The notes beneath the pieces were generated by a model. That model was not told the origin of the DNA. It ran no database searches and worked only from the letters and a program-made list of their open reading frames with translations. Positions 1 through 11,379 of a DNA stretch of 64,000 bases are shown here, one piece after another. How positions within the stretch are numbered: position 1 is the stretch's first letter; the number at the start of each line of letters is the position of its first letter. Origin of the DNA: Anisus vortex (taxonomy: Eukaryota > Mollusca > Gastropoda > Planorbidae); assembly GCA_949126835.1 (NCBI GenBank), contig OX421502.1, forward strand, positions 36,233,789 to 36,297,788. Reading direction: 5' to 3'. A program made the position numbers and the translations under genes.

Positions 1-524
1 CTTTTAAATACATTTTGTTCAACAATTTAATTTTATTCTAGTCATATTACTCTTACTCTCCATTAATGAAAGAAGGACGGCATCCAAGGATTATCAATTT
101 TGTTTATCTTTAAGTAACATTTAAAATTAGAAAATAAACATAGATAGAAAGTCTTAAAAAGTCATAATCAAAAGAGGTATGCTGGTAGCTTGATATACAT
201 ATTGACCAGGATGGGCTGGATTCACATGCGATTAAAACCTGGTGCCTCTTAGTCCACCAAAGACTTTGGATACTAGAAATCTTTCAGGGTATGAAAACAA
301 TGGCTTGAAATTGGGTTAGCTAAGGAATCCACTTAAATGCCATGGCCGAAAAACTGATAAGACCTTCTTCACATTTACTTCACATTTTATAAGATACATT
401 AATTTAGCTATTCTTTGAACTCAAACTAAATTAGTTACATTTTAACATATAGTTATTGACTATAGTTATCCCTTGAGAATTCTGAGACCGCAACCAAAGT
501 TTGCATAGCTTTAATGTTACTTAC

Positions 525-2319
525 ATCTTTTAATGGCATTTCCAGTTTCACTCGCTCAGCCTCAAAACATAATCTTTTAAAAGGACAGTGTAGTTTTGTA
601 TAGACAAAATCTACAGATTCATGTTTATCAATTGTAAATCCTTCTTTTGTCAACTTTTCTTCAAATCTATGAACAAATTTGAACAAAATATTGTTACTGT
701 AATATATAGTATAAAAAATAAATATGACCATAGATTTGATAACAGAGAATCTATACAAGATTTTGTAATCTACACAGTTATTTGTCTATGCTATAACTTA
801 AAATGAAAATAAACAGAAATAATAACATTTAATATCATGTGTACATTTAAGAATTAGCATCTTTAGTGAACACAAAATTACAGAATGATTGTATACAAAT
901 CTGCCGCACCTAATATCTAGAAAAAAATGTTTTAAATAACAAAGGAATCAACCAACATTCATGAATATTTAAATCTTTTTTTTTTTTCATGGGCCTGAAT
1001 CTGATGAAACTTTTATCCTCCCCTTACACCCTCTAACCCCACACTCTCAAAATTCTGGAAAAAAGCCCTATCTAGCTACAACCTGTGCGAGAGGTTATTG
1101 ATAGTGCGCTAGCTATCAACTATCAACACATGGCGAGGACAGGTATGCAGAATGCAAGCTAAAAAGTTATGTTTCTGGAATAGTGTTCTGACAGACTACA
1201 GGGAAAGCAAATGTAAGGGAGACATAAACAGACTAGGAGAAGGACAACATAGAAAAGGCTAAGAAAACAAAGATTAACACTTCATTTCATTTCCTTTGGT
1301 GTCTTGAATTTGAAGTACTTTGTTTGATAAGAATAATATCAAAAAGAAATATGCAGTGATGACTAGAGAGACAAGGCAGTTAATCATGGAGCGCTGAGCT
1401 TTTACTCTTCAAATATTTTAGAGTCTTTATTTTGAATGAAAATTAAATTGAAAAAAATTCTGATTCCCTTTGTGGACAATTTCTAAAACTTCAATTTTAA
1501 ATGTTATATTTACATCACAATGTGTACATTTATTGGGAATAGCATGATTATGTGTTTCTTTTAGGAGCTGCACAACATTCAGCACACCACCATTAATGTC
1601 TTAAAAGTTTACAGACGTTCCTTCTAGATAGAAGATTATTACGGCCACTAGGCCCAAAACTCCTGCAGGGCGACAGGGATCCGTCGGTGGCAGGGCTAGA
1701 ACCCGCGACCTGTCCGTTGGTTTTTGGTTGACAGTCCGGTGAACTAACCGCTGGACCAGCCGGCTTCACATATGACACAGAAAAAAACTAATTATGGACT
1801 GGTACAAACCGCTGACGGTAGCTTTCACATTTGTTGAATTCTTGTTTTCCACTTTCCCTTTCATCACTGTCTGGTCGATCTCTTGGGTAAATTAGAACAT
1901 AGTCAATACATTTCTTTTCTGGAACAAGCTTGTTTGCTTCTGATAAAGTTGAGTACCTAGATAAATACATTTTTTGCCTTGTAAAATATGCTATTACCAA
2001 ACAAAATCATAAAAGACTGTTTTTTAAGAAAGTTGGGTTTTTTAATCAGTATCATGACAATAAAAAGGAAAATGTAAAACAAAAAGAGATTTTTAAAAGT
2101 GTACATTGAAATGGCAGATTATTGGTTTTATTACCGTTTTTCAAATGGTAGTAGTCTTGGATGTTTTTTACTTTTTAATCTGCGGTGTTTATTCTTTAAT
2201 TGCTTTGCAGCAGCAAGTCCCACGATACCTACATCATCAAAATGAATACTTTTGTGCGGCTCTAGGTTACCACTTTCTCCTCCGGGACTCGGATGGACTT
2301 TAAAACTTTTAGTTTCCAT
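525..2319 (-). CDS. Anoctamin (TMEM16) family protein, N-terminal exons, partial
   Basis: Three exons are visible on the minus strand: 2319-2135, 1956-1810 and 666-525. Their donors and acceptors are canonical (CG|GTAATA, CTAG|GTACTC, CG|GTTTGT, ATAG|ATTTGA, GAT|GTAAGT) and phases fit, giving 158 codons with no stop. The product contains CIDYVLIYPRDRPDSDERE, then FEEKLTKEGFTID and KLHCPFKRLCFEAERVKLEMPLKD. These match the anoctamin cytosolic dimerisation domain, whose consensus reads roughly DYVLVY, then FE-L--EGL, then K-HAPW--LC-YAE-LK-KMP. Anoctamins are ten-helix calcium-activated chloride channels or lipid scramblases; no membrane segment lies in this part. The ATG at 2319 has a good context (AAAATGG), but the frame stays open to an acceptor near 2334, so earlier coding exons are possible. 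The rest of the gene lies left of position 1. The subfamily cannot be told from this part. An intronic SINE lies at 1603-1770. Confidence 0.87.
1603..1770 (-). mobile_element. tRNA-derived SINE, family 1, in the anoctamin intron
   Basis: Read on the minus strand it begins with a tRNA-like head (CCAGCGGTTAGTTCACCGGA), then a B-box-like GGGTTCTAGCCC. A GC-rich body with CCTGCAGGGCGACAGGG follows, and a tail TTCTATCTAGAAGGAACGTC. Related copies lie at 10424-10577 and 50030-50153. The tail resembles the 3' end of the CR1/Jockey-group LINE found several times in this window. It is in the same sense as the anoctamin gene. Confidence 0.75.
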
Positions 2320-2334
2320 TTTTCTCACAGCTGC

Positions 2335-2602
2335 TGTACAACAGATGCTTTGGAAAAAAAAAATGTATAATAGGTGGTTACAGCAGGGGTCGGAAACCTA
2401 TGGCATGAATGCCAGACTTGGCACACAGAGCAATTTTCAATGGCAGGCAGAAGACCTCCATAAAGACAATTTAAGTATCTTACACAAGAAATTAAGTGCC
2501 ATAGAAGGAGTGACTTATAGGATACTGGCATGCTGAATGAATTAGAAATCCTTCTTTGGCACACTAGTATCAAAACATTGTCAACCCCTGAGCGTACTTA
2601 CC
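2335..2602 (-). other. Candidate upstream exon donor of the anoctamin gene
   Basis: On the minus strand the sequence ends CAG|GTAAGT with the exon side at 2602, a perfect donor consensus. The next acceptor in the same direction is TGTACAG at about 2335, just before the first coding exon. This would place a 5' leader exon upstream of 2602. A hAT MITE (2384-2590) sits inside the proposed intron. The upstream limit of the exon was not fixed; an AG at about 2665 is one option. Confidence 0.35.
2384..2590 (+). mobile_element. Short non-autonomous hAT element (about 207 bp)
   Basis: It starts CAGGGGTCGGAAACC and ends with TCAACCCCTG, imperfect inverted termini of the common hAT type CAGGGGTCGGCAA. 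Internal text (GCCAGACTTGGCACACAGAG near the start, TGCTGAATGAATTAGA near the end) is shared with the element at 38026-38228. This marks both as internally deleted members of one family. No convincing 8-bp target duplication is seen, so it is probably old. Confidence 0.7.
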
Positions 2603-2699
2603 TGGTTCATGAGAAATAAAGCTTTTTAAATTTAGATTCACATTTTGATACTTACAAAAGCTAGAGATTTGTTTATTGTATTCAACAGATTAAATATTA

Positions 2700-4650
2700 T
2701 CCTTTTGAGAGTTAACCACTTTCCAATGCCATGATAAACAAGGGGATTGTGTGGCTAGTAGGCCTACATGACAATCTGCCTTTAATTTTTCACAACAAAT
2801 ATATAAAAACAGTTATTTTTAATAGTAATATATGATATATTATATTTGCAGCGACAGAGCCAGGTTTACAAGGTGGGGAGGGGCAAATAATGCAAGGAAG
2901 GGGATGCAAAAAATGCAATAATGCATGGGGAAATAGAGTTTGGTGTGGAGGCTAATTTTGAATTTGTGCACAATTTCAACTTTTGCTGTTAATTCATTCT
3001 GTACTGCAAGCAGTATATTACTGCTAGGGCCAACAATAATTTCAGACTGGAAGCCAGAATTTGCAGTTCGCATGGTATAATAATTTTCTTCAAAAATCTC
3101 CAATCTCAAATTTTAAACACAAAAGAAGCGTTCATTTTTATTGTTCTTTTTTGTCCAGTTTGTTCATTTCAATTTTAAAATGTTCAGTTTAAAGTATGTG
3201 TTTCAAAAAATATGCGTTAGTTGGCTTTAATTTTTTTTCACCTGATGAAAACTGGATCAGGCAGGCTTTTAGGCCTATGGCAGACAATGGTGTTTTTTTT
3301 AGTAATCATACCTTGTTCATTTATTATACATAATGCAAATGAATAGCCTTTTTTTTATTTAATCATGGTTTGTAAAAAAATATATTTATATAGATCTATA
3401 TTTGTCCTGCAAAGGTAATTGGCTAGCCTAATACATCTTTTATAAATAGGTCTACTGTAATTGGACTATCATATTTCAAACTATTTATAACCAATCAACT
3501 ATATTATAAACTATTAGCAATAGTAGGCTATAAGGCCTTTAGACTAGATCTATAGTTATAGGCCTACTTATAGCATTAAAAATTAAAACCCACGTACAGT
3601 GTCTACTACTCTAAGTAATGTAGCCTGCCTAAAATACATTGTAGGAATAATAATAGTAGGCTAGTAGATACTGTCGGCCTGTAGGCCCTATAGCCCTATA
3701 GTATAGTAAGTAGTAATAGCATATAATCATATAGTATCATATAGGCCTACGGCCTAAAGCCTATAGTGGCCCTATGGGCTTGACATATTATGCAGCTATT
3801 AATCATAAAGTTAGACTAACTACTAACTGTTAGTATTTAAATTTAGAACGATAACTAGGCTATACATATATATGCTAAATTATATACTATATATAGGTTA
3901 TACTAGATATGATATGTCACTGAGTTTTATATAAGCCTAATAACTAATAAATATAACATAGACTCTTTGATACAATATATTGAATATAGTTAGAGTATAG
4001 AAATTAATAGGCCTACTAGCCTTATAGGCCTAACTACTAACTAAGTAGGCCATTAAAATTAAAGGCGCGCTACTATAGTAATGGTAGTAGCGTAGAGTAG
4101 TAGTCAATAGTGTTAAAAAACAACAAGTAACGTAACGTAAGCCAGGCCCAAGATAAGATGCGGTTCAAATAGACCACAGTGAAACGTACTTAAACACACC
4201 ACAAAACTAATCATAATAATCATACTAAGCTTAAATATACGGTAGGTAACTTATACTTATACTTATATGCAGAAACAACTTACAACTGTTAAGCCCACTG
4301 TTAAGGCATCTGAAAGATTTTAACAGCATCGCGTCCATGTTTTTCGCCACACTTATTTATTCCTTACTGGTGTCAGAGAAGAGTAAAAAAAATCAATATT
4401 CAAGTTGCCCAAGAACTATTCCGGCAAAGCACAACATTGACAACACCGCTAACGCATAACATTGACCTGTTGACACAGTTGCTATGTACTAAGGGAGAGC
4501 ACTATAGTAAAACGCGTAACGCCACACAGCATGCCTTTTGTGAACAGTTGAGTTAGATCACAGTAAAAAGAACATCACATTTAAAATTTATGTTATTTGA
4601 TACATTTAGAGACGTCGCCAAGAGGGGGGTGGGGAGGCACTATGAACCGT
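2700..4650. other. AT-rich DNA upstream of anoctamin, dense in TAGGCCTA
   Basis: No coding region is recognisable. From about 3400 to 4050 the palindrome TAGGCCTA and its shorter cores (AGGCCTA, TAGGCC) recur every few tens of bases in otherwise very AT-rich sequence. The stretch between about 4200 and 4650 is less repetitive and could hold an anoctamin promoter, but no specific signal decides it. Confidence 0.4.
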
Positions 4651-4666
4651 GACGTATATATACGTC
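4651..4666. promoter_or_regulatory. Perfect 16-bp palindrome with TATATATA core
   Basis: GACGTATATATACGTC reads identically on both strands. It is flanked on the right by a GC-richer run (CACGGCACTCCACGCC). It could be a TATA element used in either direction about 2 kb upstream of the anoctamin exons. No transcript evidence is available from sequence alone. Confidence 0.25.
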
Positions 4667-4769
4667 TCTCTTCCACGGCACTCCACGCCTTATTAGTCTT
4701 GGTAGTCTTGCATTTCTATTAGTGCTTTAAATTGTATTAATTTAAGTTACTGGTTTTCCTGGTTTGTTG

Positions 4770-4815
4770 AAGCAACCCATTCCCTGCCCGAATGCCACTC
4801 GAAAGAAAAGGGTAG
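4770..4815 (-). mobile_element. Tiny CR1/Jockey-group LINE 3' fragment
   Basis: On the minus strand it contains TCGAGTGGCATTCGGGCA followed by GGAATGGGTTGC. These are the conserved C-terminal codons (roughly PSGIRAWNGLP) seen in the better copies at 30857 and 57583. Only about 45 bases are recognisable. Confidence 0.55.
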
Positions 4816-6031
4816 GCCCCACTTAGGGCCTATATGCATTTGTTCTCTCAAAAGGGATAGGAAAAATGTTTTAGTCCTTCTGCTTATCAGAGCATTGTAA
4901 AAATTAATTCAGCTATAGCCTATATCCTATAACTCCTATAAAAGTAGGCCTTGGCCTAAACCGCGTTTAAAATTGATTTTATTGAAATTATTAATTTAGG
5001 CTATACCTTTAAAATTGATTTCATTTACCTTTTCTATCAATATATTGTACTGCTAAATTATTATGGTCATTTACATTAATGCTACTCTTAAAATTTTAAA
5101 TATAACTGGATTTCGAGATAAACTCGTTTTTTTTTTTTTTTTTTTTTTTTTCACTGTAGGCCTATAGGAGTATAGGCCTATTCTTTCTGAACAAATTGCT
5201 GAATAATATTTACAAACTTTTGTGTGTGTTTTTGTGGATTATAAATCGCACATGGATCTATGTGTTAACGATATATTATATTAGGCCTACGAGCCAAATC
5301 ATGACTATGACGGTCTCTGATTACTCATACAGTAATGTATTCATAACCGTTTTATCATTTATCACAGGTTGTAGGCTACCACATTTTGTTGCATGCTTGT
5401 TCGTATGGTTGTGACAATAATGTTAATTAGATAGTAAAAGAAAGAGGGAGAGGGAGTGGAGAGGACAGGCGAGTTAGGAAATGACTTGTGAGTTGCAGGG
5501 ACTGTAAGAGGAAATTGGGACATTTTTGGCCCTACAAGAAATATGAATACAAATAATATAATGGACATTTATAAACCGGGATGTAATGTTTTGTCATCAT
5601 TAATGTAAATAAGCAGTAGGCCTATAAAGAAGGCAGTGATCTGGTCCCCCCCCCCCCCCGCCGAGAACCTACCTTGACGTGGTGACGGGGCATACTGGCA
5701 AGTGGGCCAGGCCAACAGGTTCGCAGCCTACATGCATGTTTGTAGGTTTCTGCGTAGGGCTAGCAACCCACCAGTGTAAAAAAAACTACCTTGCTACAAA
5801 ATCATCAACAAAATCAATTACATGTCTGCCATTTTAAGAGAAGGGAGGCCCTGTCAAAGGAATTATGAAGCAGGTCAGCCAAACCCGAAAGGGAGCTGAT
5901 AGGCAGACTACCTCCTTCTCTCTGAGGAAAAATACCCAGGTTGGCAACTGGAATGTGAGAACAATGTATGAGATGGGGAAGGCCCACCAAGTAGCTTCAG
6001 AAATGAAAAAATACAATATAAGTATATTATA

Positions 6032-7795
6032 TATATATGTAAGGGGGGGGGGGGAGTTAACTAATCATAATCATAAGCTAGTGGGTGTATGTAAATGTAT
6101 TGCAATGTGTATTATTACATTATATAACACCATTACTTATTATTATATGCATATTATATTTAGGCCTACATTATTGTATACATATATTTACAAGGGAGGG
6201 ACGGGTTATCTGTGCATCCCTATATTGTGGTAGGGAGGTATTAGCTACCTGGATGAACCAATACCCTAAATTACTACGCTAAAGAGCACCATAAGCTAAA
6301 CTCTAAACTATACTAAAATTGAATTCTAACTTAAACACAGAACAACAAGCCACAAATAAACAAACATAAACAACGCACACAACAACAATGAATTTAACTA
6401 TTAAGTGAACAAAAAAACTTTTTCATAATAGGCCTACACAAACAAGTTTATTCTCAACAAAAATCCCTAATTCATAAATTATCTCATCAACACAACCTAT
6501 ACTATATAACTATCTAAGATATAAAGCGAGACTAATCTACAAATATCGAATATCTTTAGAGACCAAGATCTAATACAAGAAAAGACTATCTAGGCCATAG
6601 GTTCTCAACGGGGGCGATATATCGCCCCCCAGGGGGCGATGAGAAGCTTTAGGGGGGCGATAACATTCCCGGGGGCGATTGGGGGGCGATGAAGGGCAAA
6701 TGGGCGGTACAAACGTAAATGCTTTAATTTCAACACCTCAGCTATTTGAATCGATTAGTTTTTGGATGAAATATGATGTAAACGCAAGTGCTACTAAATA
6801 TCTGATATCCCCCAACAGTAGGCATAGCCTACATATTATTGAACAAATAAGAATCGCAATGACTTTTCGTTGAAGTAGGGGTTAGTATTTGGCAAATATG
6901 GTATGCGGCCGTCTCGTCTAATGGTTGATTCACCGGACTGTCGCCTTAACATCTGCTAATATTACTCTTTTGATCTGTTTGTTTACCGAGGTGTGTTTGA
7001 ATCCTTTGTAAAGAGGTAACCACAATAGCTGCGCGGTATAGATACTTAGTAATCATACAAACTGGGTAGTTATTGTAATGCTTTAAAATATTCATATAAA
7101 TTCTTTAGTTATACAATATTTATAAAATTTTCAAATAATTTTTTTACAGTTCTATCATATCATTTCAAAGTTATAAATGCAAGCCATTTAGTTTTTTATA
7201 AAAGAAAAAAAAAATTGAAATATTACCTCAAATGAAACGGGTTAATTATCTCCCTTTAAATATCAAATGTTTCCGCTAAAATTAAGTTGGGGGGGGGGGC
7301 GGTGAGCGGGAAAAAAAAATTAAAAAGGGGCGGTGAGCCGAAAAAGGTTGAGAACCTATGATCTAGGCTATAACAAGAGACTAACTATATACAAGAGACC
7401 AACATGATAGGTTTTATCCGACGGGACTTAGATGCAACTCTTTCGATCACCACACACTAAAAATCCTCATCGTTGACCGGAAGGGCTACTTATACTATAG
7501 GGACAGCCAAATACGATCACCCCTCTAGAACCAATTGACCATTGACAACCGGCCAATCAGATTCGAGCACCTAACCCGCGCGCTCAAAAATAAATACACA
7601 ATATAACTACCCTAACCTATATACATATTTAAAAACCCAGCACATTTACGACCGATTACTGACAATTATATATTCTAACAAACATCGTTAAACAAAGTTA
7701 TTAAACAAAAACGGCCAAGTTTTGGTAAGAAATGACAGTAAATAACAAAGGATATATCATGAAAATAGCACAAAAACAGTAGACCACCAGTCTAC
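6032..7795. mobile_element. Unclassified insertion splitting the LINE endonuclease
   Basis: The LINE frame stops after the codons for ISIL (about 6031) and resumes at about 7797, so roughly 1.76 kb was inserted. The left part opens with a long G run and GAGTTAACTAATC. From about 6290 to 6590 and 7370 to 7790 the plus strand is rich in A and C and poor in G. No protein is recognisable. A hAT element (6596-7360) is nested inside. The borders lack a clear duplication, so the superfamily is unknown. Confidence 0.55.
6596..7360 (+). mobile_element. hAT element with perfect 8-bp target duplication
   Basis: Inverted ends are CATAGGTTCTCAACGGGGG at the left and AAGGTTGAGAACCTATG at the right, a common animal hAT (Charlie-like) terminus. 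ATCTAGGC flanks both sides (6588-6595 and 7361-7368). The ends carry tandem GGGGGCGAT motifs. The 765-bp interior holds no transposase. At 6905-7010 there is a tRNA-like segment (TTCACCGGACTGTCG, then GTTTGAATCC) that may be a SINE head. Confidence 0.85.
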
Positions 7796-7796
7796 A

Positions 7797-8780
7797 TTTA
7801 CTAGGAGTGAGTGAAGCGAGATGGATACTGTCAGGAAAAACAAAACTATCAACAGGTGAAACCATTCTTTACTCAGGCCACGAGGATGAGAACGCTCAAC
7901 ACACAGAGGGAGTAGCCATAATATTATCAACACAGGCTAATCATTATCTTATAGAGTGGCAACCGCAAGGGTCTCGGATAATAACAGCATCGTTCAGGAC
8001 TTTCAAGAAGGGGATCAATCTCAATGTTATACAGTGCTATGCTCCAACAAATGAACAAGAGGATGAAATAAAGAATAATTTCTATAGTTAACTACAGACA
8101 GTTCTAAATAGATTTAAAGATAAAAACTTAACAATAGTGATGGGAGACTTTAATGCAAAAATAGGCTATGATAACCAAGGATATGAGGAGATAATGGGGA
8201 GACAGGGCTTAGGAATAAAAAACGAGAATGGAGTAATTTTTGTGCAGATAATTCATTAGTAATAGGAGGCAGCATATTCCAGCACAAAGATAATATTCAC
8301 AAAGCCACATGGATGTCACCAGATCATCATACACACAACCAAATCGACCATATTTGCATCAAGAAGAAATTCAGGCGCTCATTGCAAAACGTAAGAGTTT
8401 TCAGAAGTGCTGACGTAGCTTCTGATCATCACTTATTAGTGGGCCAAATTAGGCTACGACTTAAAAGACAAAGAGATTGTCCAAGACGCAGAACTCAATA
8501 CAATGTCACATTTCTAAAGGAAACGAACGTAAACAATGAATTTAGAATTGAACTGAGAAATAGATTTAAGGCCCTAGAAGACCTGGAAGGAAATGATGAC
8601 ATAGGCACACAATGGGAATCAATAAAAGAAGCATGGAACACAACATGCAAGCAAGTGCTAGGAATAAAAACACACCCCAATAAACCATGGCTTTCAGACA
8701 ACATTCTCAAAAAAATTAAGCAAAGGAAAGAAAAGAAAGTTGTTTTGATGAACAGCCGAACCAGGGCTTTGAAAAAATAG
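7797..8780 (+). pseudogene. RTE-like LINE: apurinic endonuclease domain, broken
   Basis: The frame opens at LGVSEARW, the start of the EEP-type endonuclease after the 1.8 kb insertion, and matches metazoan LINE proteins often mislabelled craniofacial development protein 2. Visible motifs are NVIQCYAPTN, then (after a TAG at about 8089) TIVMGDFNAKIG with the catalytic Asp/Asn pair, then NQIDHICI and SADVASDHHLLVG with the C-terminal SDH triad. A frameshift near 8240-8300 separates the last part (8313-8780). The first piece, VGNWNVRTMYEMGKAHQVAS, lies at about 5940-6000. It encoded the nicking activity that starts target-primed reverse transcription. It is now non-functional. Confidence 0.85.
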
Positions 8781-8949
8781 ATGCTCAAGAGAACTATACA
8801 GAAGCCAATAGGGAAGTTAAAAAAAGCATTTAAAAAGATACAAATGATTATATCAACAACCTGGCAGCGAGGCAGAAACAGCAGCTTCTAAGGGAAACAT
8901 AAAGGAGTTGTACAGTATAACAAAGAAATTAGCAGGCAAATTCCATTTC

Positions 8950-10031
8950 ATATTTCATAGACTTTGAAAAAGCCTTTGATAGTGTCGACAGAGAAAATCG
9001 ATGGAAACTGTTGCGCCACTATGGTATTCCTCCAAAGCTAACTGACCTAATTAAAAACACCTATTACAATATGAGATGTCGAATCATTCATGATGGAAAA
9101 CTAACAGAGGCATTCGAGATAGAGTCAGGAGTTCGACAGGGCTGTCTACTTTCACCATTCCTCTTTTTACTAGTAATAGATTGGGTCATGAAGAATACTA
9201 CAGAAAACAGAAAAATGGAATCCAATTGACCCTGTTTAAACAGCTTGAAGATCTAGACTTTGCAGATGACATAGCCCTATTAGCTCAAAGTCATAAGCAA
9301 ATGCAAGAAAAAACTGCAATACTAAATTCCTGGGCACAACAGCTAGGACTTAAAATAAATGATAGAAAGTCCAAGATAATGAGAATAAACTCCAAAAGTA
9401 CTGATGCAGTGGAAGTAGGAGGAAGGATGCTGGAAGAAGCAGACTTCACATATCTAGGAAGTATAGTTGACAAGGAAGGGGGATCTGGAACAAATATTAA
9501 AGTAAAGATACAAAAAGCAAGAGGAGCCTTTGCTATGCTAAAAAATATCTGGAAAACAAAACAAATTAGAACCAAAACTAAATTAAGAATCTTTAATTCT
9601 AACGTAAAATCTGTCTTACTATATGGCTCAGAAAGTTGGAGATTAACAAAGGGGATTTGAACAAACTACAAACTTTTGTGAATGGCTGCCTACGTAGAAT
9701 AATGGATATCAAATGGTATGACAAAATTACAAATGCAACTGTATGGGAAAGGACAGCACTATTTCCAGTAGAACAAGAAATACAAAAAAAAAGGAGATGG
9801 AGATGGATAGGCCATACATTGAGGAAACCAACGACAAATTTGACTAGACAAGCTCTTTCGTGGAATCCCCAGGGTGCAAGACCAAGAGGTAGACCAAAGA
9901 ACACCTGGCGGAGGGAAGTAGAAAAGGATGTGCAGGTGATCGGGAGAACTTGGAAGGAGCTAGAGAAGATAGCCAGAGACAGGAGGACATGGAAAGAGAT
10001 TGTTGATGGCCTATGCTCCACTAGGAGTTGA
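8950..10031 (+). pseudogene. RTE-like LINE: reverse transcriptase and C-terminal region, broken
   Basis: It begins abruptly at YIDFEKAFDSVDRENRW (RT motif A), so the fingers and the conserved NYRGI and AGFR blocks are missing: a deletion of roughly 200 residues just before about 8950. It then shows SGVRQGCLLSPFLFLLV, LDFADDIALL (catalytic motif C) and KSVLLYGSESW. A shift at about 9655 moves to RRIMDIKWYDKI, RRWRWIGHTLRKP and ARPRGRPKNTWRREVE, ending at a TAG just before 10031. Order and motifs are those of RTE-like elements. Frame breaks occur near 9210 and 9655. Confidence 0.87.
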
Positions 10032-10107
10032 TAATGGCGAAGAAGAAGAAGATCTGGTTCCGAGTTCCGAGCCACTGCAACAAAAAGTTAAGATAGCATT
10101 CACGCCT

Positions 10108-10172
10108 GCTCGCACATCTACACACATAACATCTAAGCTACACACATAACAATTCTAAGCTACACACATAAA
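10108..10172 (+). repeat. Short tandem repeat, about 20-bp unit
   Basis: The motif CTAAGCTACACACATAA recurs about three times just beyond the LINE 3' end. It is too short and degenerate to say more. Confidence 0.5.
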
Positions 10173-10423
10173 ACACACTTTCTCAAACAAAAGACTACCT
10201 CACGCCTCTATTAGATTTGACTGACTAAAGCTTATTAGTGTCTTTACACAGGCGGGGTAACTCCTAGAGCACTCACTTGGATAAATAAGACTTGTCATCA
10301 TGGGCAATCATGGCATTAAGAGAGAGACAGACAGAGACAGAATAAGCCTATACTATATGATAGTTTTACGTAAAATTTCATGTTACAAAAATATTATCAT
10401 GCAATAGGCTTATGTTGTTATTC

Positions 10424-10577
10424 TTCAACGTTAGCTCACCGGACTGTCAAAATAAAAAAAAACGGTCCGGGTTCTAGCCAGCCGCTGACCAATCCTGCAG
10501 GCGTTTTGGACCTACTGGACGTAATAATTTTCTATCTAGAAAGAACGTCTGTAAACTTATTAGTCAATAAATCTTAG
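10424..10577 (+). mobile_element. tRNA-derived SINE, family 1
   Basis: The head reads TTAGCTCACCGGACTGTC, followed by a B-box-like CGGGTTCTAGCC. The body keeps ATCCTGCAGGCG and the tail keeps ACGTAATAATTTTCTATC and AAGAACGTCTGTAAACTT. It is diverged from the copy at 1603-1770 but clearly of the same family. Confidence 0.75.
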
Positions 10578-10579
10578 AA

Positions 10580-11375
10580 GTCAACTTTATGCTATAGTAA
10601 GCCAAATATACCGATACGGAATCACTGCCGGTATTTTATGAAATAGGCCTATATATATTTGGGTAGCATAGCCCACTTAATTATATTTCAGCTGTTTAAG
10701 CTTGCGGTCTATTGCATTTTTTGGTTGTTGTAGAAATGAAGTCCTCAAAATTCGACATAGCTTTTATATATTGTACATGCCTTTAGGTTTCAATGAGTGA
10801 AATAAAGTTCCCAACAATTCTCCAACAATATTTTTTTAAAGCTTCAAAGAGAAATAAATAATTGTATTTTCAATTTTACCTGCTAACTCTAATTATCTTC
10901 AGACTTCCTTTATTTATGAAGCTTATATTATAAAATAATCAAAGCCTATAGTATAAAAGGGATAGGCATATTTAGGCCTATTAAAATAGTCAAAATTAAA
11001 GGGAGTCCACTTCCTTTCGAAGAGCCTATGTTTCACCAATTGTTATTGTTTTGATGTTTAATACACTTTTTGCTGTAATATACAAACAACTACTTATTCA
11101 ATATTGTATTTGTTTGATTTTTCTTAATTTGTTTTGTATTAGGCCTATGTCATAAAATAAAACGGTAGGCTGTTGGTTGCTTATTTATAATAATTTCTAT
11201 ACAACTTTCAGTCCGAGGAAGGGAAGTAATCAGAGTTCTAGAATGAGATTTTTTATTTATTTATTATTTCCCTTAAAGTTGAAACATAGTTTTTCGCTTG
11301 CTGTTTACTCTGCGTTTTGTGTTGTGTTATAGTTGTGTAGTAATATTAATAAAAATAAACAAAAAAGAACCCCCG
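10580..11375. other. No feature recognised
   Basis: AT-rich intergenic DNA with scattered TAGGCCTA palindromes. No ORF, repeat array or splice pattern stands out. Confidence 0.4.
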
Positions 11376-11379
11376 TCAA

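Larger units (their letters stand above)
5646..10050 (+). mobile_element. Degraded near full-length RTE-like non-LTR retrotransposon
   Basis: It is flanked by the repeat GATCTGGT (5638-5645 and 10051-10058), a probable target duplication. It starts with a C run and a GC-rich leader, and ends with the tandem tail GAAGAAGAAGAAGA after the stop codon. The parts in order are: endonuclease start (about 5865-6031), an unrelated insertion (6032-7795), the rest of the endonuclease (7797-8780), reverse transcriptase (8950-9660) and a C-terminal region (9636-10031). The ending DRRTWKEIVDGL resembles RTE/BovB ends such as DREAWRAAIHGV. Several stops and frame changes, plus loss of the RT fingers, make it inactive. 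Confidence 0.85.

Noticed and set aside
453..524. Extension of the anoctamin exon beyond 525
   Set aside because: A perfect GAT|GTAAGT donor lies at 525/524, and the residues after it do not match the family.
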